A stretch of 64,000 nt of DNA. Origin: Burkholderiales bacterium (GTDB lineage Bacteria > Pseudomonadota > Gammaproteobacteria > Burkholderiales > Casimicrobiaceae). Shown piece after piece: positions 11,232 to 19,436 of this stretch (its first letter is position 1; every line of letters begins with the position of its first letter). The position numbers and the translations under genes are program-made. The DNA lies in assembly GCA_020853025.1 (NCBI GenBank), contig JADYZP010000052.1, positions 1-64,000 of the forward strand, given 5' to 3'. Below the pieces are notes generated by a model. The model was not told the DNA's origin, did not search any database, and saw only the letters and a list, made by a program, of their open reading frames with translations.

Positions 11232-11372
11232 ATGCCTCTCGCTCTGCCCGCACTCATGACGCTGCTCGCCGTCCTCTGGTACATCGTCACCGGCATTCAG
11301 GTCGGGCGGGCGCGAACGCGATACAAGGTAGCGGCGCTGGCCAGCGTCGTGCGCTGGCTGGGATTCGCCTGA
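11232..11372 (+). pseudogene. 46-residue remnant of a MAPEG-family membrane protein
   Basis: A small frame with an excellent start: AGGAG at 11221-11225 six bases before the ATG. The product begins MPLALPALMTLLAVLWYIV and continues TGIQVGRARTRYKV, which resembles the first helix and following loop of bacterial MAPEG proteins, which normally have about 130 residues. It then ends after ASVVRWLGFA, which looks like the last helix of the same family. The simplest reading is an internal deletion that joined the two ends. It could still make a one-helix peptide. The family match is from memory of typical sequences, so it is an inference. Confidence 0.5.
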
Positions 11373-11442
11373 AACGGGGGCACCGATTTCGGAGCTCTTG
11401 CGGAAGAGTAAAATGGCGCTTTTCGACCGGCCGCCTCCCACC

Positions 11443-12660
11443 ATGAACGCTCCGTTGCCCGCCTCGCTGCTGTCCGTCGTCGAACTCGCGCCACGCGACC
11501 CCATCCTTGGCGTCACCGAGGCTTTCGTCGCCGACAAGAATCCGAAAAAGGTCAACCTTGGCGTGGGCGTCTACAACGACGACCACGGAAAGCTGCCGGT
11601 GCTCGACTGCGTCGAGCGCGCCGAGCACGCGATGCTCGGCAAGAGCACGCCGCGCGGTTACCTGCCCATCGATGGCATCCCGGCCTACGACAGCGCAGTG
11701 CGGAAACTGCTGTTCGGTGCCGACAGCGAAATCGTCGCATCGGGTCGGGCGGTCACCGTGCAGGCATTGGGCGGCACCGGCGCACTCAAGGTCGGCGCCG
11801 ACTTCCTGCGCCGCTTCGCGCCCGGCGCGCAGGTCTGGATCAGCGACCCGAGCTGGGAGAACCACCGCGCGCTGTTCGAGGCCGCCGGGTTTACCGTCAA
11901 CTACTACGGCTACTATGATGAGACGTCGCACGGACTCGACTTCGACGCGATGATCGCATCGCTCGAGAAGATCCCGGCCGGTGGCATCGTCGTGCTTCAT
12001 GCCTGCTGCCACAACCCCACCGGCGTCGATCCAGACCCGTCGCAATGGGGACGCATCCTCGAGGTCGTGCGCAAACGTGGCCTGGTGCCGTTTCTCGATA
12101 TCGCCTACCAGGGATTCGCCGACGGCATCGAAGCCGATGGCGAAGTCGTGCGCCGCTTCGCGGCGACGCCCGGGCCGCTGCTCGTATCGAGCTCGTTCTC
12201 GAAGTCCTTTTCACTGTACGGCGAACGCGTCGGCGCGCTGTCGATCGTCGCCAACGACCGCGATGAAGCCGCGCGCGTGCTGTCGCAGGTCAAGCGAATC
12301 GTGCGCACGAACTACTCGACTCCGCCGACGCACGGTGGCACCATCGTCGCCCAGGTGCTCGGCACACCCGAATTGCGGGCACTATGGGAAGCCGAGCTGG
12401 CGACGATGCGTGATCGCATCAAGCGGATGCGCGCCGAACTGGTCGAGCGCCTGCACCAGCGCCTCCCCGACCATGATTTCCGCTACATGCTGGCGCAGCG
12501 AGGCATGTTCTCCTATTCCGGGCTGAACCAGGCGCAGGTGCGGCGACTGCGCGACGAATTTTCGATTTACGCGGTCGATACCGGACGCATCTGCGTGGCC
12601 GCGCTCAATTCGCGCAACATCGACTACGTCGCCGACGCCATCGCCACGGTGCTGCGTTGA
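11443..12660 (+). CDS. tyrB: Aromatic-amino-acid / aspartate aminotransferase
   Basis: A 405-residue class-I PLP aminotransferase of the AspC/TyrB group. The substrate-binding stretch VNLGVGVYND lies near the N-terminus, the PLP-binding lysine is in SSSFSKSFSLYGERVG, and the carboxylate-binding arginine region is near the end. It transfers amino groups between 2-oxoglutarate and aspartate, tyrosine or phenylalanine. The ATG at 11443 gives the typical N-terminus ahead of ELAPRDPILGV but has no clear ribosome site. The ATG at 11413 (10 residues longer) has GGAAG in front, and TTG at 11398 is also possible. A TAAAAT at 11409-11414 may be a -10, which would favour 11443. AspC and TyrB functions cannot be separated here. 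Confidence 0.88.
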   Translation: MNAPLPASLLSVVELAPRDPILGVTEAFVADKNPKKVNLGVGVYNDDHGKLPVLDCVERAEHAMLGKSTPRGYLPIDGIPAYDSAVRKLLFGADSEIVASGRAVTVQALGGTGALKVGADFLRRFAPGAQVWISDPSWENHRALFEAAGFTVNYYGYYDETSHGLDFDAMIASLEKIPAGGIVVLHACCHNPTGVDPDPSQWGRILEVVRKRGLVPFLDIAYQGFADGIEADGEVVRRFAATPGPLLVSSSFSKSFSLYGERVGALSIVANDRDEAARVLSQVKRIVRTNYSTPPTHGGTIVAQVLGTPELRALWEAELATMRDRIKRMRAELVERLHQRLPDHDFRYMLAQRGMFSYSGLNQAQVRRLRDEFSIYAVDTGRICVAALNSRNIDYVADAIATVLR

Positions 12661-12687
12661 CCGGCGGGAGCAGGCGCGGACGGAGTT

Positions 12688-12715
12688 TTGACCGGGGCCG
12701 GATTTCCGTTATAAT
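12688..12715 (+). promoter_or_regulatory. Strong sigma-70 promoter of tRNA-Gly
   Basis: TTGACC at 12688-12693, a 16-base spacer and TATAAT at 12710-12715, with the predicted start near 12722, ten bases before tRNA-Gly. It is close to consensus, as expected for a stable RNA gene. Confidence 0.8.
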
Positions 12716-12731
12716 TTAACGACTAAGCAAC

Positions 12732-12807
12732 GCGGGAATAGCTCAGTTGGTAGAGCGCAACCTTGCCAAGGTTGAGGTCGGGAGTTCGAGACTCCTTTCC
12801 CGCTCCA
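12732..12807 (+). tRNA. tRNA-Gly (GCC)
   Basis: A 76-base tRNA. The acceptor arms GCGGGAA and TTCCCGC pair fully, the D-arm carries AGCTCAGTTGGTAGAGC, the anticodon GCC is at 12765-12767 between ACCTT and AAGGT, and the T-arm is GGAGTTCGAGACTCC. CCA is encoded at 12805-12807. It has its own promoter and is followed by an intrinsic terminator. Confidence 0.97.
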
Positions 12808-12814
12808 GAATTCC

Positions 12815-12847
12815 AAGGGAGAGCTTCCGATACAGGCTCTCCCTTTT
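12815..12847 (+). terminator. Rho-independent terminator after tRNA-Gly
   Basis: The stem AAGGGAGAGC pairs with GCTCTCCCTT across an 11-base loop, and TTTT at 12844-12847 follows. This is a classical intrinsic terminator between tRNA-Gly and tRNA-Cys, which suggests that much of the transcription stops before tRNA-Cys. Confidence 0.85.
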
Positions 12848-12889
12848 GGTTTCAGGCGTTCGCCATAACGGCGGGCGGCGAACATCCCT

Positions 12890-12963
12890 GGCGGGGTGGC
12901 AGAGTGGTCATGCAGCGGCCTGCAAAGCCGTCTACGCCGGTTCGATTCCGACCTCCGCCTCCA
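12890..12963 (+). tRNA. tRNA-Cys (GCA)
   Basis: A 74-base tRNA. Acceptor strands GGCGGGG and CTCCGCC pair with one G-U, the anticodon GCA is at 12922-12924 between GGCCT and AAGCC, and the T-loop is TTCGATT. CCA is encoded at 12961-12963. It lies beyond a terminator and I see no clear promoter of its own, so it may depend on read-through. The lower-GC catabolic block begins just downstream. Confidence 0.96.
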
Positions 12964-13099
12964 GCACTCCCTGTGACAAGGGCTTCCGCGCCTGCGCGCG
13001 TGTTCGTCGTCCACGGCGAGCGCGCATCCATGCCTTGCACCCGACTACGGACTCAGCGACGCGCGTACCGAAGAATGACTGCTGATCGAACGCAACCCA

Positions 13100-13883
13100 T
13101 CAGAATCGAATGAACTCCGTGAGCATCGCATTGTATGTATGGGTAATTGTCTGAGGCCAGAAATGCCCGCCGTAATCAGCCAGTCGGCATGTGGCCTGCG
13201 GATATGCGTCACCGAGCTCCGCCCAGAGGTAGGCTGGCGTGATCATGTCGTCGCGCGCACCGACGATTAGCATCGGCTGCCGCAGCCGGGGGGGCGCGAC
13301 TGCGGCCGTCAAAGGAGAGCAGCGCCTCGATCCTTGGCCACACGGTATCGTAATCGATTGACATCCGCGCCGGCGTGGCGACGGCGACGTGTCGTGGTGA
13401 TGCCGCGTCAGCCGGATCAGCCGTAGGCCGGTGCGGGCCATAGCAAAGGATTTTGCCAAGGGCCGCGTACGCGTTGGGCCCCATCGTCCTCATCACGTCG
13501 ATACGCAGGCGAAACAGGTCTCGCATGTAGTCGTCGGCACGCAGCCACGTCGACGACAGCACGACTCGAGAGACGAGATCTGAACGATCGGCAGCGAGCA
13601 CCTGCGCGATCGCGCCGCCGGTCGAGTGCCCGACCACGATGGACTGTTCGACCTTGAGGTCGCAGAGAAGAACCTCGAGGTCGGCGCTCATCGAATCGAT
13701 AGTGCGGTTGGGGTCGGTAGCCGTGCTCCGACCGCATCCGCGATGGTCGTAGCAGATGACTCGGTGCGTGTTGGCGAAGTGCGCCATCTGCCTTGACCAG
13801 AAACGGCCCTCGCCGCCGAGTCCGGCAACGAAGACGATGGGCGGACCGACGCCCATCTCCTCGAAATGCAACTGCGAATTCAT
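13100..13883 (-). pseudogene. Alpha/beta hydrolase, frameshifted at a C7 tract
   Basis: Two frames together make one alpha/beta-hydrolase-fold protein of about 260 residues. The first, from ATG 13883, has the oxyanion region FVAGLGGEGRFW, the nucleophile motif GHSTGG and the cap. The second has the late acid region LIVGARDDMITP and the catalytic histidine in YGGHFW, ending at 13100. They are separated by a run of seven G on the plus strand (C on the coding strand) at 13288-13294; removing one base restores a single frame. It may be a real mutation, a slippage-prone tract or a sequencing error. A GTG at 13919 could extend the N-terminus by 12 residues. It is the last gene of the molybdoenzyme/transporter operon and would hydrolyse an ester, amide or C-C bond in that pathway. 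Confidence 0.8.
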
Positions 13884-13943
13884 TGGCCCGTTCTGTACCT
13901 CGAGCGCATCGAGCACCACACCGTGTGGCTCGCTGGTGCCAGC

Positions 13944-14480
13944 CTAGGTGCCGATCTTCGGCCCGAAGCCGGTCGCCCTTTCGACTTCGGCCATATCCGG
14001 ACGGCGCTCGAAGGCGGCCGGCATCGTTTCACCCGGTTTGCGTACTATTCCGGTGTTCTCCATGAAGGTGTCGAGCCCCGGCGGAAGGTAGGTCCAGGTC
14101 AACTTGAGGTCGCCTGTGCCGACGTTCGCGATCCGGTGACGCGTCCAGCGGCCGACGAAGACCGTCGTGCTGGGAACGAACGGATGTGCGATTCCGTTGA
14201 CGAGAACTTCGCCTTCGCCTTCGTAGCAGAACAGAACTTCCTCGTGCTTCGAGTGCCAGTGCTCACGGACGTAGCCACCTTCGGAGATGACCTGGATTCC
14301 CATGTACACGAAATTCGATGTCGAGTTCTCCGGATTGACCTTGATCGTCGAATAGCCGCGCGCCGGCAGCGGTTGCCAAAAGGACTTGCCTTCATCCGGT
14401 TGCAGGATGAATGCGTTTCCACCCAGCGTCAGCTGCTGCACAGCGACACCAGCGGCCGGATCAGCTTGACGAGTTGACAT
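13944..14480 (-). CDS. Cupin-domain protein
   Basis: A 178-residue single-domain cupin. Metal-binding motif 1 is EHWHSKHEEVLFCYEGEGE with two His and a Glu, and motif 2 ends in the TRHRIAN stretch. Cupins of this kind bind a divalent metal and act as small dioxygenases, isomerases or ligand sensors. The ATG at 14480 has AAGGAG six bases upstream. The gene lies 64 bases after livF and before the hydrolase gene in the same operon, so it probably acts on an intermediate of the imported compound. No product can be named. Confidence 0.8.
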   Translation of the reverse strand: MSTRQADPAAGVAVQQLTLGGNAFILQPDEGKSFWQPLPARGYSTIKVNPENSTSNFVYMGIQVISEGGYVREHWHSKHEEVLFCYEGEGEVLVNGIAHPFVPSTTVFVGRWTRHRIANVGTGDLKLTWTYLPPGLDTFMENTGIVRKPGETMPAAFERRPDMAEVERATGFGPKIGT

Positions 14481-14544
14481 CGGGATCTCCTTGAAAAAAT
14501 GGGTGGTGACCGTCACGTTCGGCGAGCGCACTCGCCGCATCGCC

Positions 14545-15252
14545 TCAGGCGTGTCCGCCGAGGTAGGCATCGACGATCGCTCGATTGGCTGCAAGTTCGG
14601 GGGCCGGTCCTTCCAGTGTCACCTGCCCGTTTTCCAGCACGTACGCCCGATCAGCGACGGCCAGGGCTTTGCGCGCGTTCTGTTCAACCAGCAAGATTCC
14701 GATTTCCGAACTGCGCAACTCCGAAAGTGTGGAAAAAATCTCTTCGATTACCCTGGGCGCGAGACCCAGCGACGGCTCGTCCAGCATCAGCAAGCGCGGT
14801 TCACCAGCAAGCGCCCTGCCAAGCGCCAGCATCTGCTGCTGTCCGCCGCTCAATGTTGCCGCCTGGTGATTGCGGCGCTCGGCCAGAATCGGAAACAGCG
14901 CGAACACGCGATCAAGCGCGGCCGCGCGGGAAGCTTGGCGACCAAGGTAGACACCCGTCAGCAGATTCTCTTCGACGGAAAGGTTCGGGAAGATTCGTCG
15001 GCCTTCCGGCACCAGCCTGATGCCAAGCCCGGCAATGCGGTACGGAGCCCGTCCGGCAAGGCTGATGTTGTCGAAGCGCGCCGAGCCGGTGCGCATGCGA
15101 AGCGACCCCATGATCGTCCGCAGCAAGGTCGATTTCCCCGCGCCGTTGGCACCGACGATCGCGACAATCTCACCGCGGCCAATCCTGATCGAGACATTAG
15201 TCAGTACCTCGGTTTCACCGTATCCGGCAGACAGTCGCTCGACGATCAGCAC
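14545..15252 (-). CDS. livF: Liv-type ABC importer ATPase, LivF subunit
   Basis: A 235-residue ATP-binding subunit, the usual LivF length. Walker A is GANGAGKST, the signature LSGGQQQMLALGRAL, Walker B LLMLDEPSLGLAP, and the H-loop LLVEQNA. The start is GTG at 15252: GGAGG lies six bases before it and the codon abuts the livG stop (TGATGTG), so the two are translationally coupled. It energises uptake by the LivHM permease. Although the family is named for branched-chain amino acids, such systems also import aromatic acids, amides and urea. Confidence 0.93.
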   Translation of the reverse strand: MLIVERLSAGYGETEVLTNVSIRIGRGEIVAIVGANGAGKSTLLRTIMGSLRMRTGSARFDNISLAGRAPYRIAGLGIRLVPEGRRIFPNLSVEENLLTGVYLGRQASRAAALDRVFALFPILAERRNHQAATLSGGQQQMLALGRALAGEPRLLMLDEPSLGLAPRVIEEIFSTLSELRSSEIGILLVEQNARKALAVADRAYVLENGQVTLEGPAPELAANRAIVDAYLGGHA

Positions 15253-15253
15253 A

Positions 15254-16009
15254 TCAAGCCTCCGCCCCGAGGTATGCGTTGATGACCTCGGGATTGACTT
15301 GAATCTCTGCCGGTGCACCGGACGCGATGAGTTTGCCGAACTCCAGAACGAGAATTCGCGAACATACGCGCATCACGAGCTTCATGTCGTGTTCAACCAG
15401 CAGAATCGTGTAGTGCTGCGCACGTAAGGCATCGAGCATTTCGCGCAACCCGACAGTCTCGGTGTCGTTCAAGCCCGCCGCCGGCTCGTCGAGCAGCAGT
15501 AACTCGGGCGAGGTCGCCAGCGCGCGCGCGATCTCGAGTCGACGCTGCGCGCCATAGGGCAGATGAATGGCGATCTCGTCATGCCGATTTTCGAGACCGA
15601 CAAGTTCCAGGAGTTCCATCGCCGCCTTGCGCCTCGTTCTTTCGGCACCACTGACAAGCGGATTGAGCTCGGCGAGAAGTCCGAGGCCACGACAGGTCTG
15701 CGCGACCAGCAGATGTTCCAGCACGGTGAGGCTCTGGAACAGTCGAATGTTCTGGAAGGTTCGTGCAATGCCGCGCTTGGCGATACGTGCCGGATCCAGC
15801 ATCGAAATCGCATCTCCTCGATGCAGCAACTGGCCCTGCGATGGACGATAGACACCGGCGATGATGTTGAAAAGCGTGGTCTTGCCGGCACCGTTCGGGC
15901 CGATCAGACCGACCAGTTCGCCCGCCTCGATGGAAAACGAGACCGCATCGACTGCGGTCAGGCCGCCGAAGCGCTTGCTGACGTTGCGCAGTTCAAGCAG
16001 CGGTGTCAC
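15254..16009 (-). CDS. livG: Liv-type ABC importer ATPase, LivG subunit
   Basis: A 251-residue ATPase. Walker A is GPNGAGKTT, followed by the LivG-typical GIARTFQNIRLF in the Q-loop region. The signature is degenerate, reading LPYGAQRRLEIARAL in place of the canonical LSGGQ, as is frequent in LivG proteins. Walker B is LLLLDEPAAGLN, followed by the switch LVEHDM. The start codon is GTG at 16009. It partners LivF on the cytoplasmic side of the LivHM permease. The gene sits 43 bases downstream of livM. Confidence 0.93.
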   Translation of the reverse strand: MTPLLELRNVSKRFGGLTAVDAVSFSIEAGELVGLIGPNGAGKTTLFNIIAGVYRPSQGQLLHRGDAISMLDPARIAKRGIARTFQNIRLFQSLTVLEHLLVAQTCRGLGLLAELNPLVSGAERTRRKAAMELLELVGLENRHDEIAIHLPYGAQRRLEIARALATSPELLLLDEPAAGLNDTETVGLREMLDALRAQHYTILLVEHDMKLVMRVCSRILVLEFGKLIASGAPAEIQVNPEVINAYLGAEA

Positions 16010-16052
16010 TGATCTACCGCAGAACGAGTGTTGAAGGAAAGAAAGTCCATCC

Positions 16053-16886
16053 CTAGCGAGGGCTCAGGCGCCTTAGCCGTCGCAGCAAGGTGCGCGTAAG
16101 TATCCCTTCGGGACGCAAAACCATCATCGCGACGAGGATCGCACCATACGCAGACAGGCGCCACGCGTCAAGAAAGCGCAACGCCTCCGGTAGCAGTGTC
16201 AACACCACCGCGCCGATGATCGCACCCCAGAACGTTTGTACGCCACCAAGGATGACGAACAGTACGGCACTCGCGGAGATGAGAAAGTTGAAGTTGCCGC
16301 TTTCGATATACAAAGCGTAGTGCGCGAACAACGCGCCTGCGATCCCAGCAACCAGAGCGCCCCAGGCGAAAGCAATCAGCCGCACAGCCACAACATCGAT
16401 TCCGATCGAGCGTGCCGCTTCGTCGTCATCGCGCAGCGTATACGTTAGCCGCGCAGCTCGCGACCGGTCAAAGGCGACGTAGAGCAGCACGAAGGCTGCG
16501 ACGAATGCATAGATCATTTCGATGGTGACACCCGACATGCCGCGCATGCCATAGGCACCACCGGTGGGCTCGAAGTTCTGGAAGAACGTACGCGTAACTT
16601 CACCAAAGGCGAGCGTGACCATGACGAAGTAAATGCCCTGCAGGCGCAGTACTGGTCGGCCAATCGCCAGGGCGATCAAGGCCGGTGCGGCCCCTGCCAC
16701 GGCTATCGACGGGAACAACGGCCACCCGACATTGACGGTGAGATACGACGAGACATAGGCGCCGATCGCCATGAAGCCTGCATTACCAAGTGACAGTCGA
16801 TTGGTTGCCAGTATGGTGTAGGCCGAAAGCGCGAGCAGGATATTGATTCCCGTCGACGCCAGTACACCTTCATAGTAGATGTTCAT
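16053..16886 (-). CDS. livM: Liv-type ABC importer permease, LivM subunit
   Basis: A 277-residue inner-membrane permease with about eight hydrophobic segments. The family pattern NRLSLGNAGFMAIGAYVSS occurs near residue 30 and the coupling region EAARSIGIDVVAVRLIAFAWGA near 160. The end LRPEGIL is characteristic of Liv permeases. The stop codon of livH is 9 bases upstream, so the genes are co-transcribed. Together with LivH it forms the substrate channel. Confidence 0.93.
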   Translation of the reverse strand: MNIYYEGVLASTGINILLALSAYTILATNRLSLGNAGFMAIGAYVSSYLTVNVGWPLFPSIAVAGAAPALIALAIGRPVLRLQGIYFVMVTLAFGEVTRTFFQNFEPTGGAYGMRGMSGVTIEMIYAFVAAFVLLYVAFDRSRAARLTYTLRDDDEAARSIGIDVVAVRLIAFAWGALVAGIAGALFAHYALYIESGNFNFLISASAVLFVILGGVQTFWGAIIGAVVLTLLPEALRFLDAWRLSAYGAILVAMMVLRPEGILTRTLLRRLRRLSPR

Positions 16887-16895
16887 GCGCGGCGA

Positions 16896-17762
16896 TCAGG
16901 AGCGGCCACCGGGAGCTGGAAACAAACCTTCAGGCCGCAGTACCAGAAACGCAAAGAAGACCGAGAAAATTACCAGATCACGATATCCCGCATTGAAGTA
17001 GGCGTCATTGAGCGTTTCCAGAAGTCCGACAGCAAGGCCGCCGATCATTGCACCACGCAAATTGCCCAACCCGCCGATCACCATCGCGACCATGCCGATC
17101 AAGCCCTGGCGGATGCCGATCAACGGTGTTACCTGAGAGTAGACGAGAGTCGTCAACACCCCGGCGACTCCGGCGAGTGCGCCGGAAACGAAGAATGTCG
17201 TTATCGTCACTCGAGATGGATTGATGCCGTGCTGTGCCGCAGTTTCCGGATCGTCGGAGGTCGCTCGTAGCGCAATTCCCCAACGCGTGTGCCGTATCAG
17301 CACGTCGATTGCGATCATCAAGCCGAAAGCGGTGACCAGTATCGCCACTTGGAGTGCCGATATCGTCAGGCCGGCAATGTGCAATTCCACCGATCGCCCG
17401 GTATCCGGAAAACGCGATGGATCCGAGCCGAAAATCTGCGTCGCGACGTTCTGCAGCAGGATGCCGAACGCGATGGTCGTCAGCATCGGCGACAGAAAGC
17501 TGGCATTGCGCAGTGGATAAAAGCACGTTCGCTCGATCGCGACCGCGACCAGACCCGCGAACAGGAACGCGGCACCAACGCTGACCACGATCGGTGCGCC
17601 GGCAGCGGCCATGCCGATGCCGGCGAAGGTTCCGACCATGAACAACTCGCCATGGGCGAGATTGAGCTTCTTCAACACGCCGAGAACCAGCGTATATCCG
17701 ATCGCAATCAGTGCATAGGTGCTTCCAAGCGTAATGCCGTTGACAAGCTGTTGGCTGAACAT
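16896..17762 (-). CDS. livH: Liv-type ABC importer permease, LivH subunit
   Basis: A 288-residue inner-membrane permease starting MFSQQLVNGITLGSTYALIA, a typical LivH N-terminus. It has about eight transmembrane segments, the coupling-loop stretch AAQHGINPSRV and the C-terminal LRPEGLF. It lies 11 bases after the binding-protein gene. The pair with LivM defines a hydrophobic-amino-acid-transporter-type importer. Confidence 0.93.
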   Translation of the reverse strand: MFSQQLVNGITLGSTYALIAIGYTLVLGVLKKLNLAHGELFMVGTFAGIGMAAAGAPIVVSVGAAFLFAGLVAVAIERTCFYPLRNASFLSPMLTTIAFGILLQNVATQIFGSDPSRFPDTGRSVELHIAGLTISALQVAILVTAFGLMIAIDVLIRHTRWGIALRATSDDPETAAQHGINPSRVTITTFFVSGALAGVAGVLTTLVYSQVTPLIGIRQGLIGMVAMVIGGLGNLRGAMIGGLAVGLLETLNDAYFNAGYRDLVIFSVFFAFLVLRPEGLFPAPGGRS

Positions 17763-17773
17763 TCCGTAGCGAT

Positions 17774-19024
17774 TCAGCGTGGACCGGAGTTCAGCACCCA
17801 GTGTCCGCCTTTCGCCTCCGCAATCAGCACGTCCTTGACACCGTCACCGTCGTCGTTGAAGCCACGGCTTGCTACACCATTGAAGTCGTGCAGCTTGGAG
17901 AAGTACTCCATGATCTTTTCGCGATCGCCTGCCAGCGAGTCCGGCTTGTTCTGTACGCCGGCCTTGCGAATCGCTTCGGCAATCATGTACACGGCATCGT
18001 ACGCATTCGCTGCGTAATAGTCGGGCGTCTGCGTGAATTCACTGCTGTACATCTTCTTCGCCTGCGCCGCATAGGCGGCCTTGAACTGCTGGCTCGCCGG
18101 ATCATTCAGCGAATCGTGCCAGATGGTGCCGGCAAAGGTGCCATCCACAGCCTTGCCGCCACGCTCCGGCATGTTGCCTTCCATCAATGGCGCGGTTCCG
18201 AAGAATGGCTGCGTCATGCCCTGCTTGCGTGCCTCGAGGATGATATTGAGCGCATCCGGTCCCAGTGCGCCCAGGCCAATCGCATCCGGATTGAGCGCTT
18301 TCAGCCGTGTCACCTGCGTCGTGAAATTCAGGTCACCTGTCTGGAAGGTAACTGGGTCCTTTCCGGTCACCGGTTCGAGCCCGATTGCCTTCAATGCGCC
18401 AGGCAGGACGGCCGTACCCAGCGAGCGAGCCACCGCGTCCTTGGTGTCGGTGATGATCGCCACCCTCTTGAACCCGTATTTCTGCTGGGCAGCTTTGACG
18501 ACTGCCGTCGCGATCTTGTCTTCGGTCAGCGTGTTCCGGAACGCATACGGGCGATTGGCCTTGGCAACACCAGGCTTGGACGAGGCCACCGCAACCTGTA
18601 CGACTTTCAGACGATTGCCAAGCGGGAAAGTCGCCTCCGCGGTGCTGCTGTAGTGCGGACCGACGATCGCAAGCACCTTGTCGTCACCCGCCACCTTGCG
18701 TACTGCGCTGATTGCTTCCTGCGGGTTGCCCCCTTCGTCCGCGAAGTAGAGCTTGACCGGCACTCCACCGATACCTCCACTGGCATTGATCCTGTCGACT
18801 GCGGCCTGGGCTGCGATTGCCTCGCGCTTGCCGACGTCCGCGGCCGAACCCGTGACAGGTGTTACGACACCGATCTTGATCTCTGTGCCAGCGAGCTGCT
18901 GCGCCTGCAAACCGCCGGTTAGTCCGATGCTCAGCGCACCGAAAAAAACCGGTATCGCGCGACGCAGGAACGCGCGGCCGCGTGCCGGGGAACCGAGATG
19001 GATATGCTTGCAAGATATGATCAT
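17774..19024 (-). CDS. Periplasmic ligand-binding protein of the Liv-type importer
   Basis: A 416-residue type-I periplasmic binding protein (LivK/Peripla_BP_6 family). An N-terminal signal peptide of about 41 residues has Arg-rich start, hydrophobic core FFGALSIGLTGG and a likely cleavage after LQA. The mature protein begins with the typical strand IKIGVVTPVTGSAADVG, followed by GIGGVPVKLYFADEGGNPQEA. The ATG at 19024 has GGAGGAG about 6 bases before it. The gene starts 2 bases after the iron-sulfur gene ends, so the importer is transcribed with the molybdoenzyme. The ligand is unknown: relatives bind branched-chain amino acids, aromatic acids or amides. Confidence 0.9.
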   Translation of the reverse strand: MIISCKHIHLGSPARGRAFLRRAIPVFFGALSIGLTGGLQAQQLAGTEIKIGVVTPVTGSAADVGKREAIAAQAAVDRINASGGIGGVPVKLYFADEGGNPQEAISAVRKVAGDDKVLAIVGPHYSSTAEATFPLGNRLKVVQVAVASSKPGVAKANRPYAFRNTLTEDKIATAVVKAAQQKYGFKRVAIITDTKDAVARSLGTAVLPGALKAIGLEPVTGKDPVTFQTGDLNFTTQVTRLKALNPDAIGLGALGPDALNIILEARKQGMTQPFFGTAPLMEGNMPERGGKAVDGTFAGTIWHDSLNDPASQQFKAAYAAQAKKMYSSEFTQTPDYYAANAYDAVYMIAEAIRKAGVQNKPDSLAGDREKIMEYFSKLHDFNGVASRGFNDDGDGVKDVLIAEAKGGHWVLNSGPR

Positions 19025-19026
19025 GG

Positions 19027-19413
19027 CTACTCCTCCAGGAATTCGAATTGTTCAAGATCGTGGTATGGCCGCTGCGACGAACGCGATACGGGCGACCAGA
19101 TCACGCTGCGTGGACGCCGCTTCATATGCTCAATCAACGACTCGAGGGGTCCGTACTCCATGACCTGCGCCATGCAGTGATGTACGCAGGCCGGACGCTT
19201 GCCTTCCTCGTGAACGCGCGTTGCACAGAGGTTGCATCGATCCGTTGGAATCGGTACGTAGTTGAACGTCTGCCCGTCGTTCAGCAGTTGTTCGAACACC
19301 TTGATACCGTACTCGGTCGGCCCGAGATCAAGCTCCTGCCTGCAGGCGGCCTCGCAGGCCATGCAACCGGTACAAAATTCGATATCGATCCAAAGCCCGT
19401 TCTTGCCCGTCAT
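19027..19413 (-). CDS. Small 2x[4Fe-4S] ferredoxin-type electron-transfer subunit
   Basis: A 128-residue protein with eight cysteines in two ferredoxin-like sets: C14, C17, C20, C24 (CTGCMACEAAC) and C60, C63, C76, C80. It resembles the iron-sulfur beta subunits of DMSO-reductase-family enzymes but is much shorter than the usual 190-250 residues with four clusters. It has no signal peptide or membrane segment. The ATG at 19413 has GGGAGA six bases upstream. It lies 23 bases after the molybdopterin subunit gene, so it is the natural electron partner of that enzyme in the cytoplasm. Confidence 0.88.
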   Translation of the reverse strand: MTGKNGLWIDIEFCTGCMACEAACRQELDLGPTEYGIKVFEQLLNDGQTFNYVPIPTDRCNLCATRVHEEGKRPACVHHCMAQVMEYGPLESLIEHMKRRPRSVIWSPVSRSSQRPYHDLEQFEFLEE

Positions 19414-19436
19414 GATGTCTCCCGCGTTGTCACCGA

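Noticed and set aside
12964..13099. Possible attachment-site duplication after tRNA-Cys
   Set aside because: I looked for a second copy of the tRNA-Cys 3' end near 23.7-25.5 kb and saw none, and no integrase is present. Only the composition difference remains as evidence for an island.
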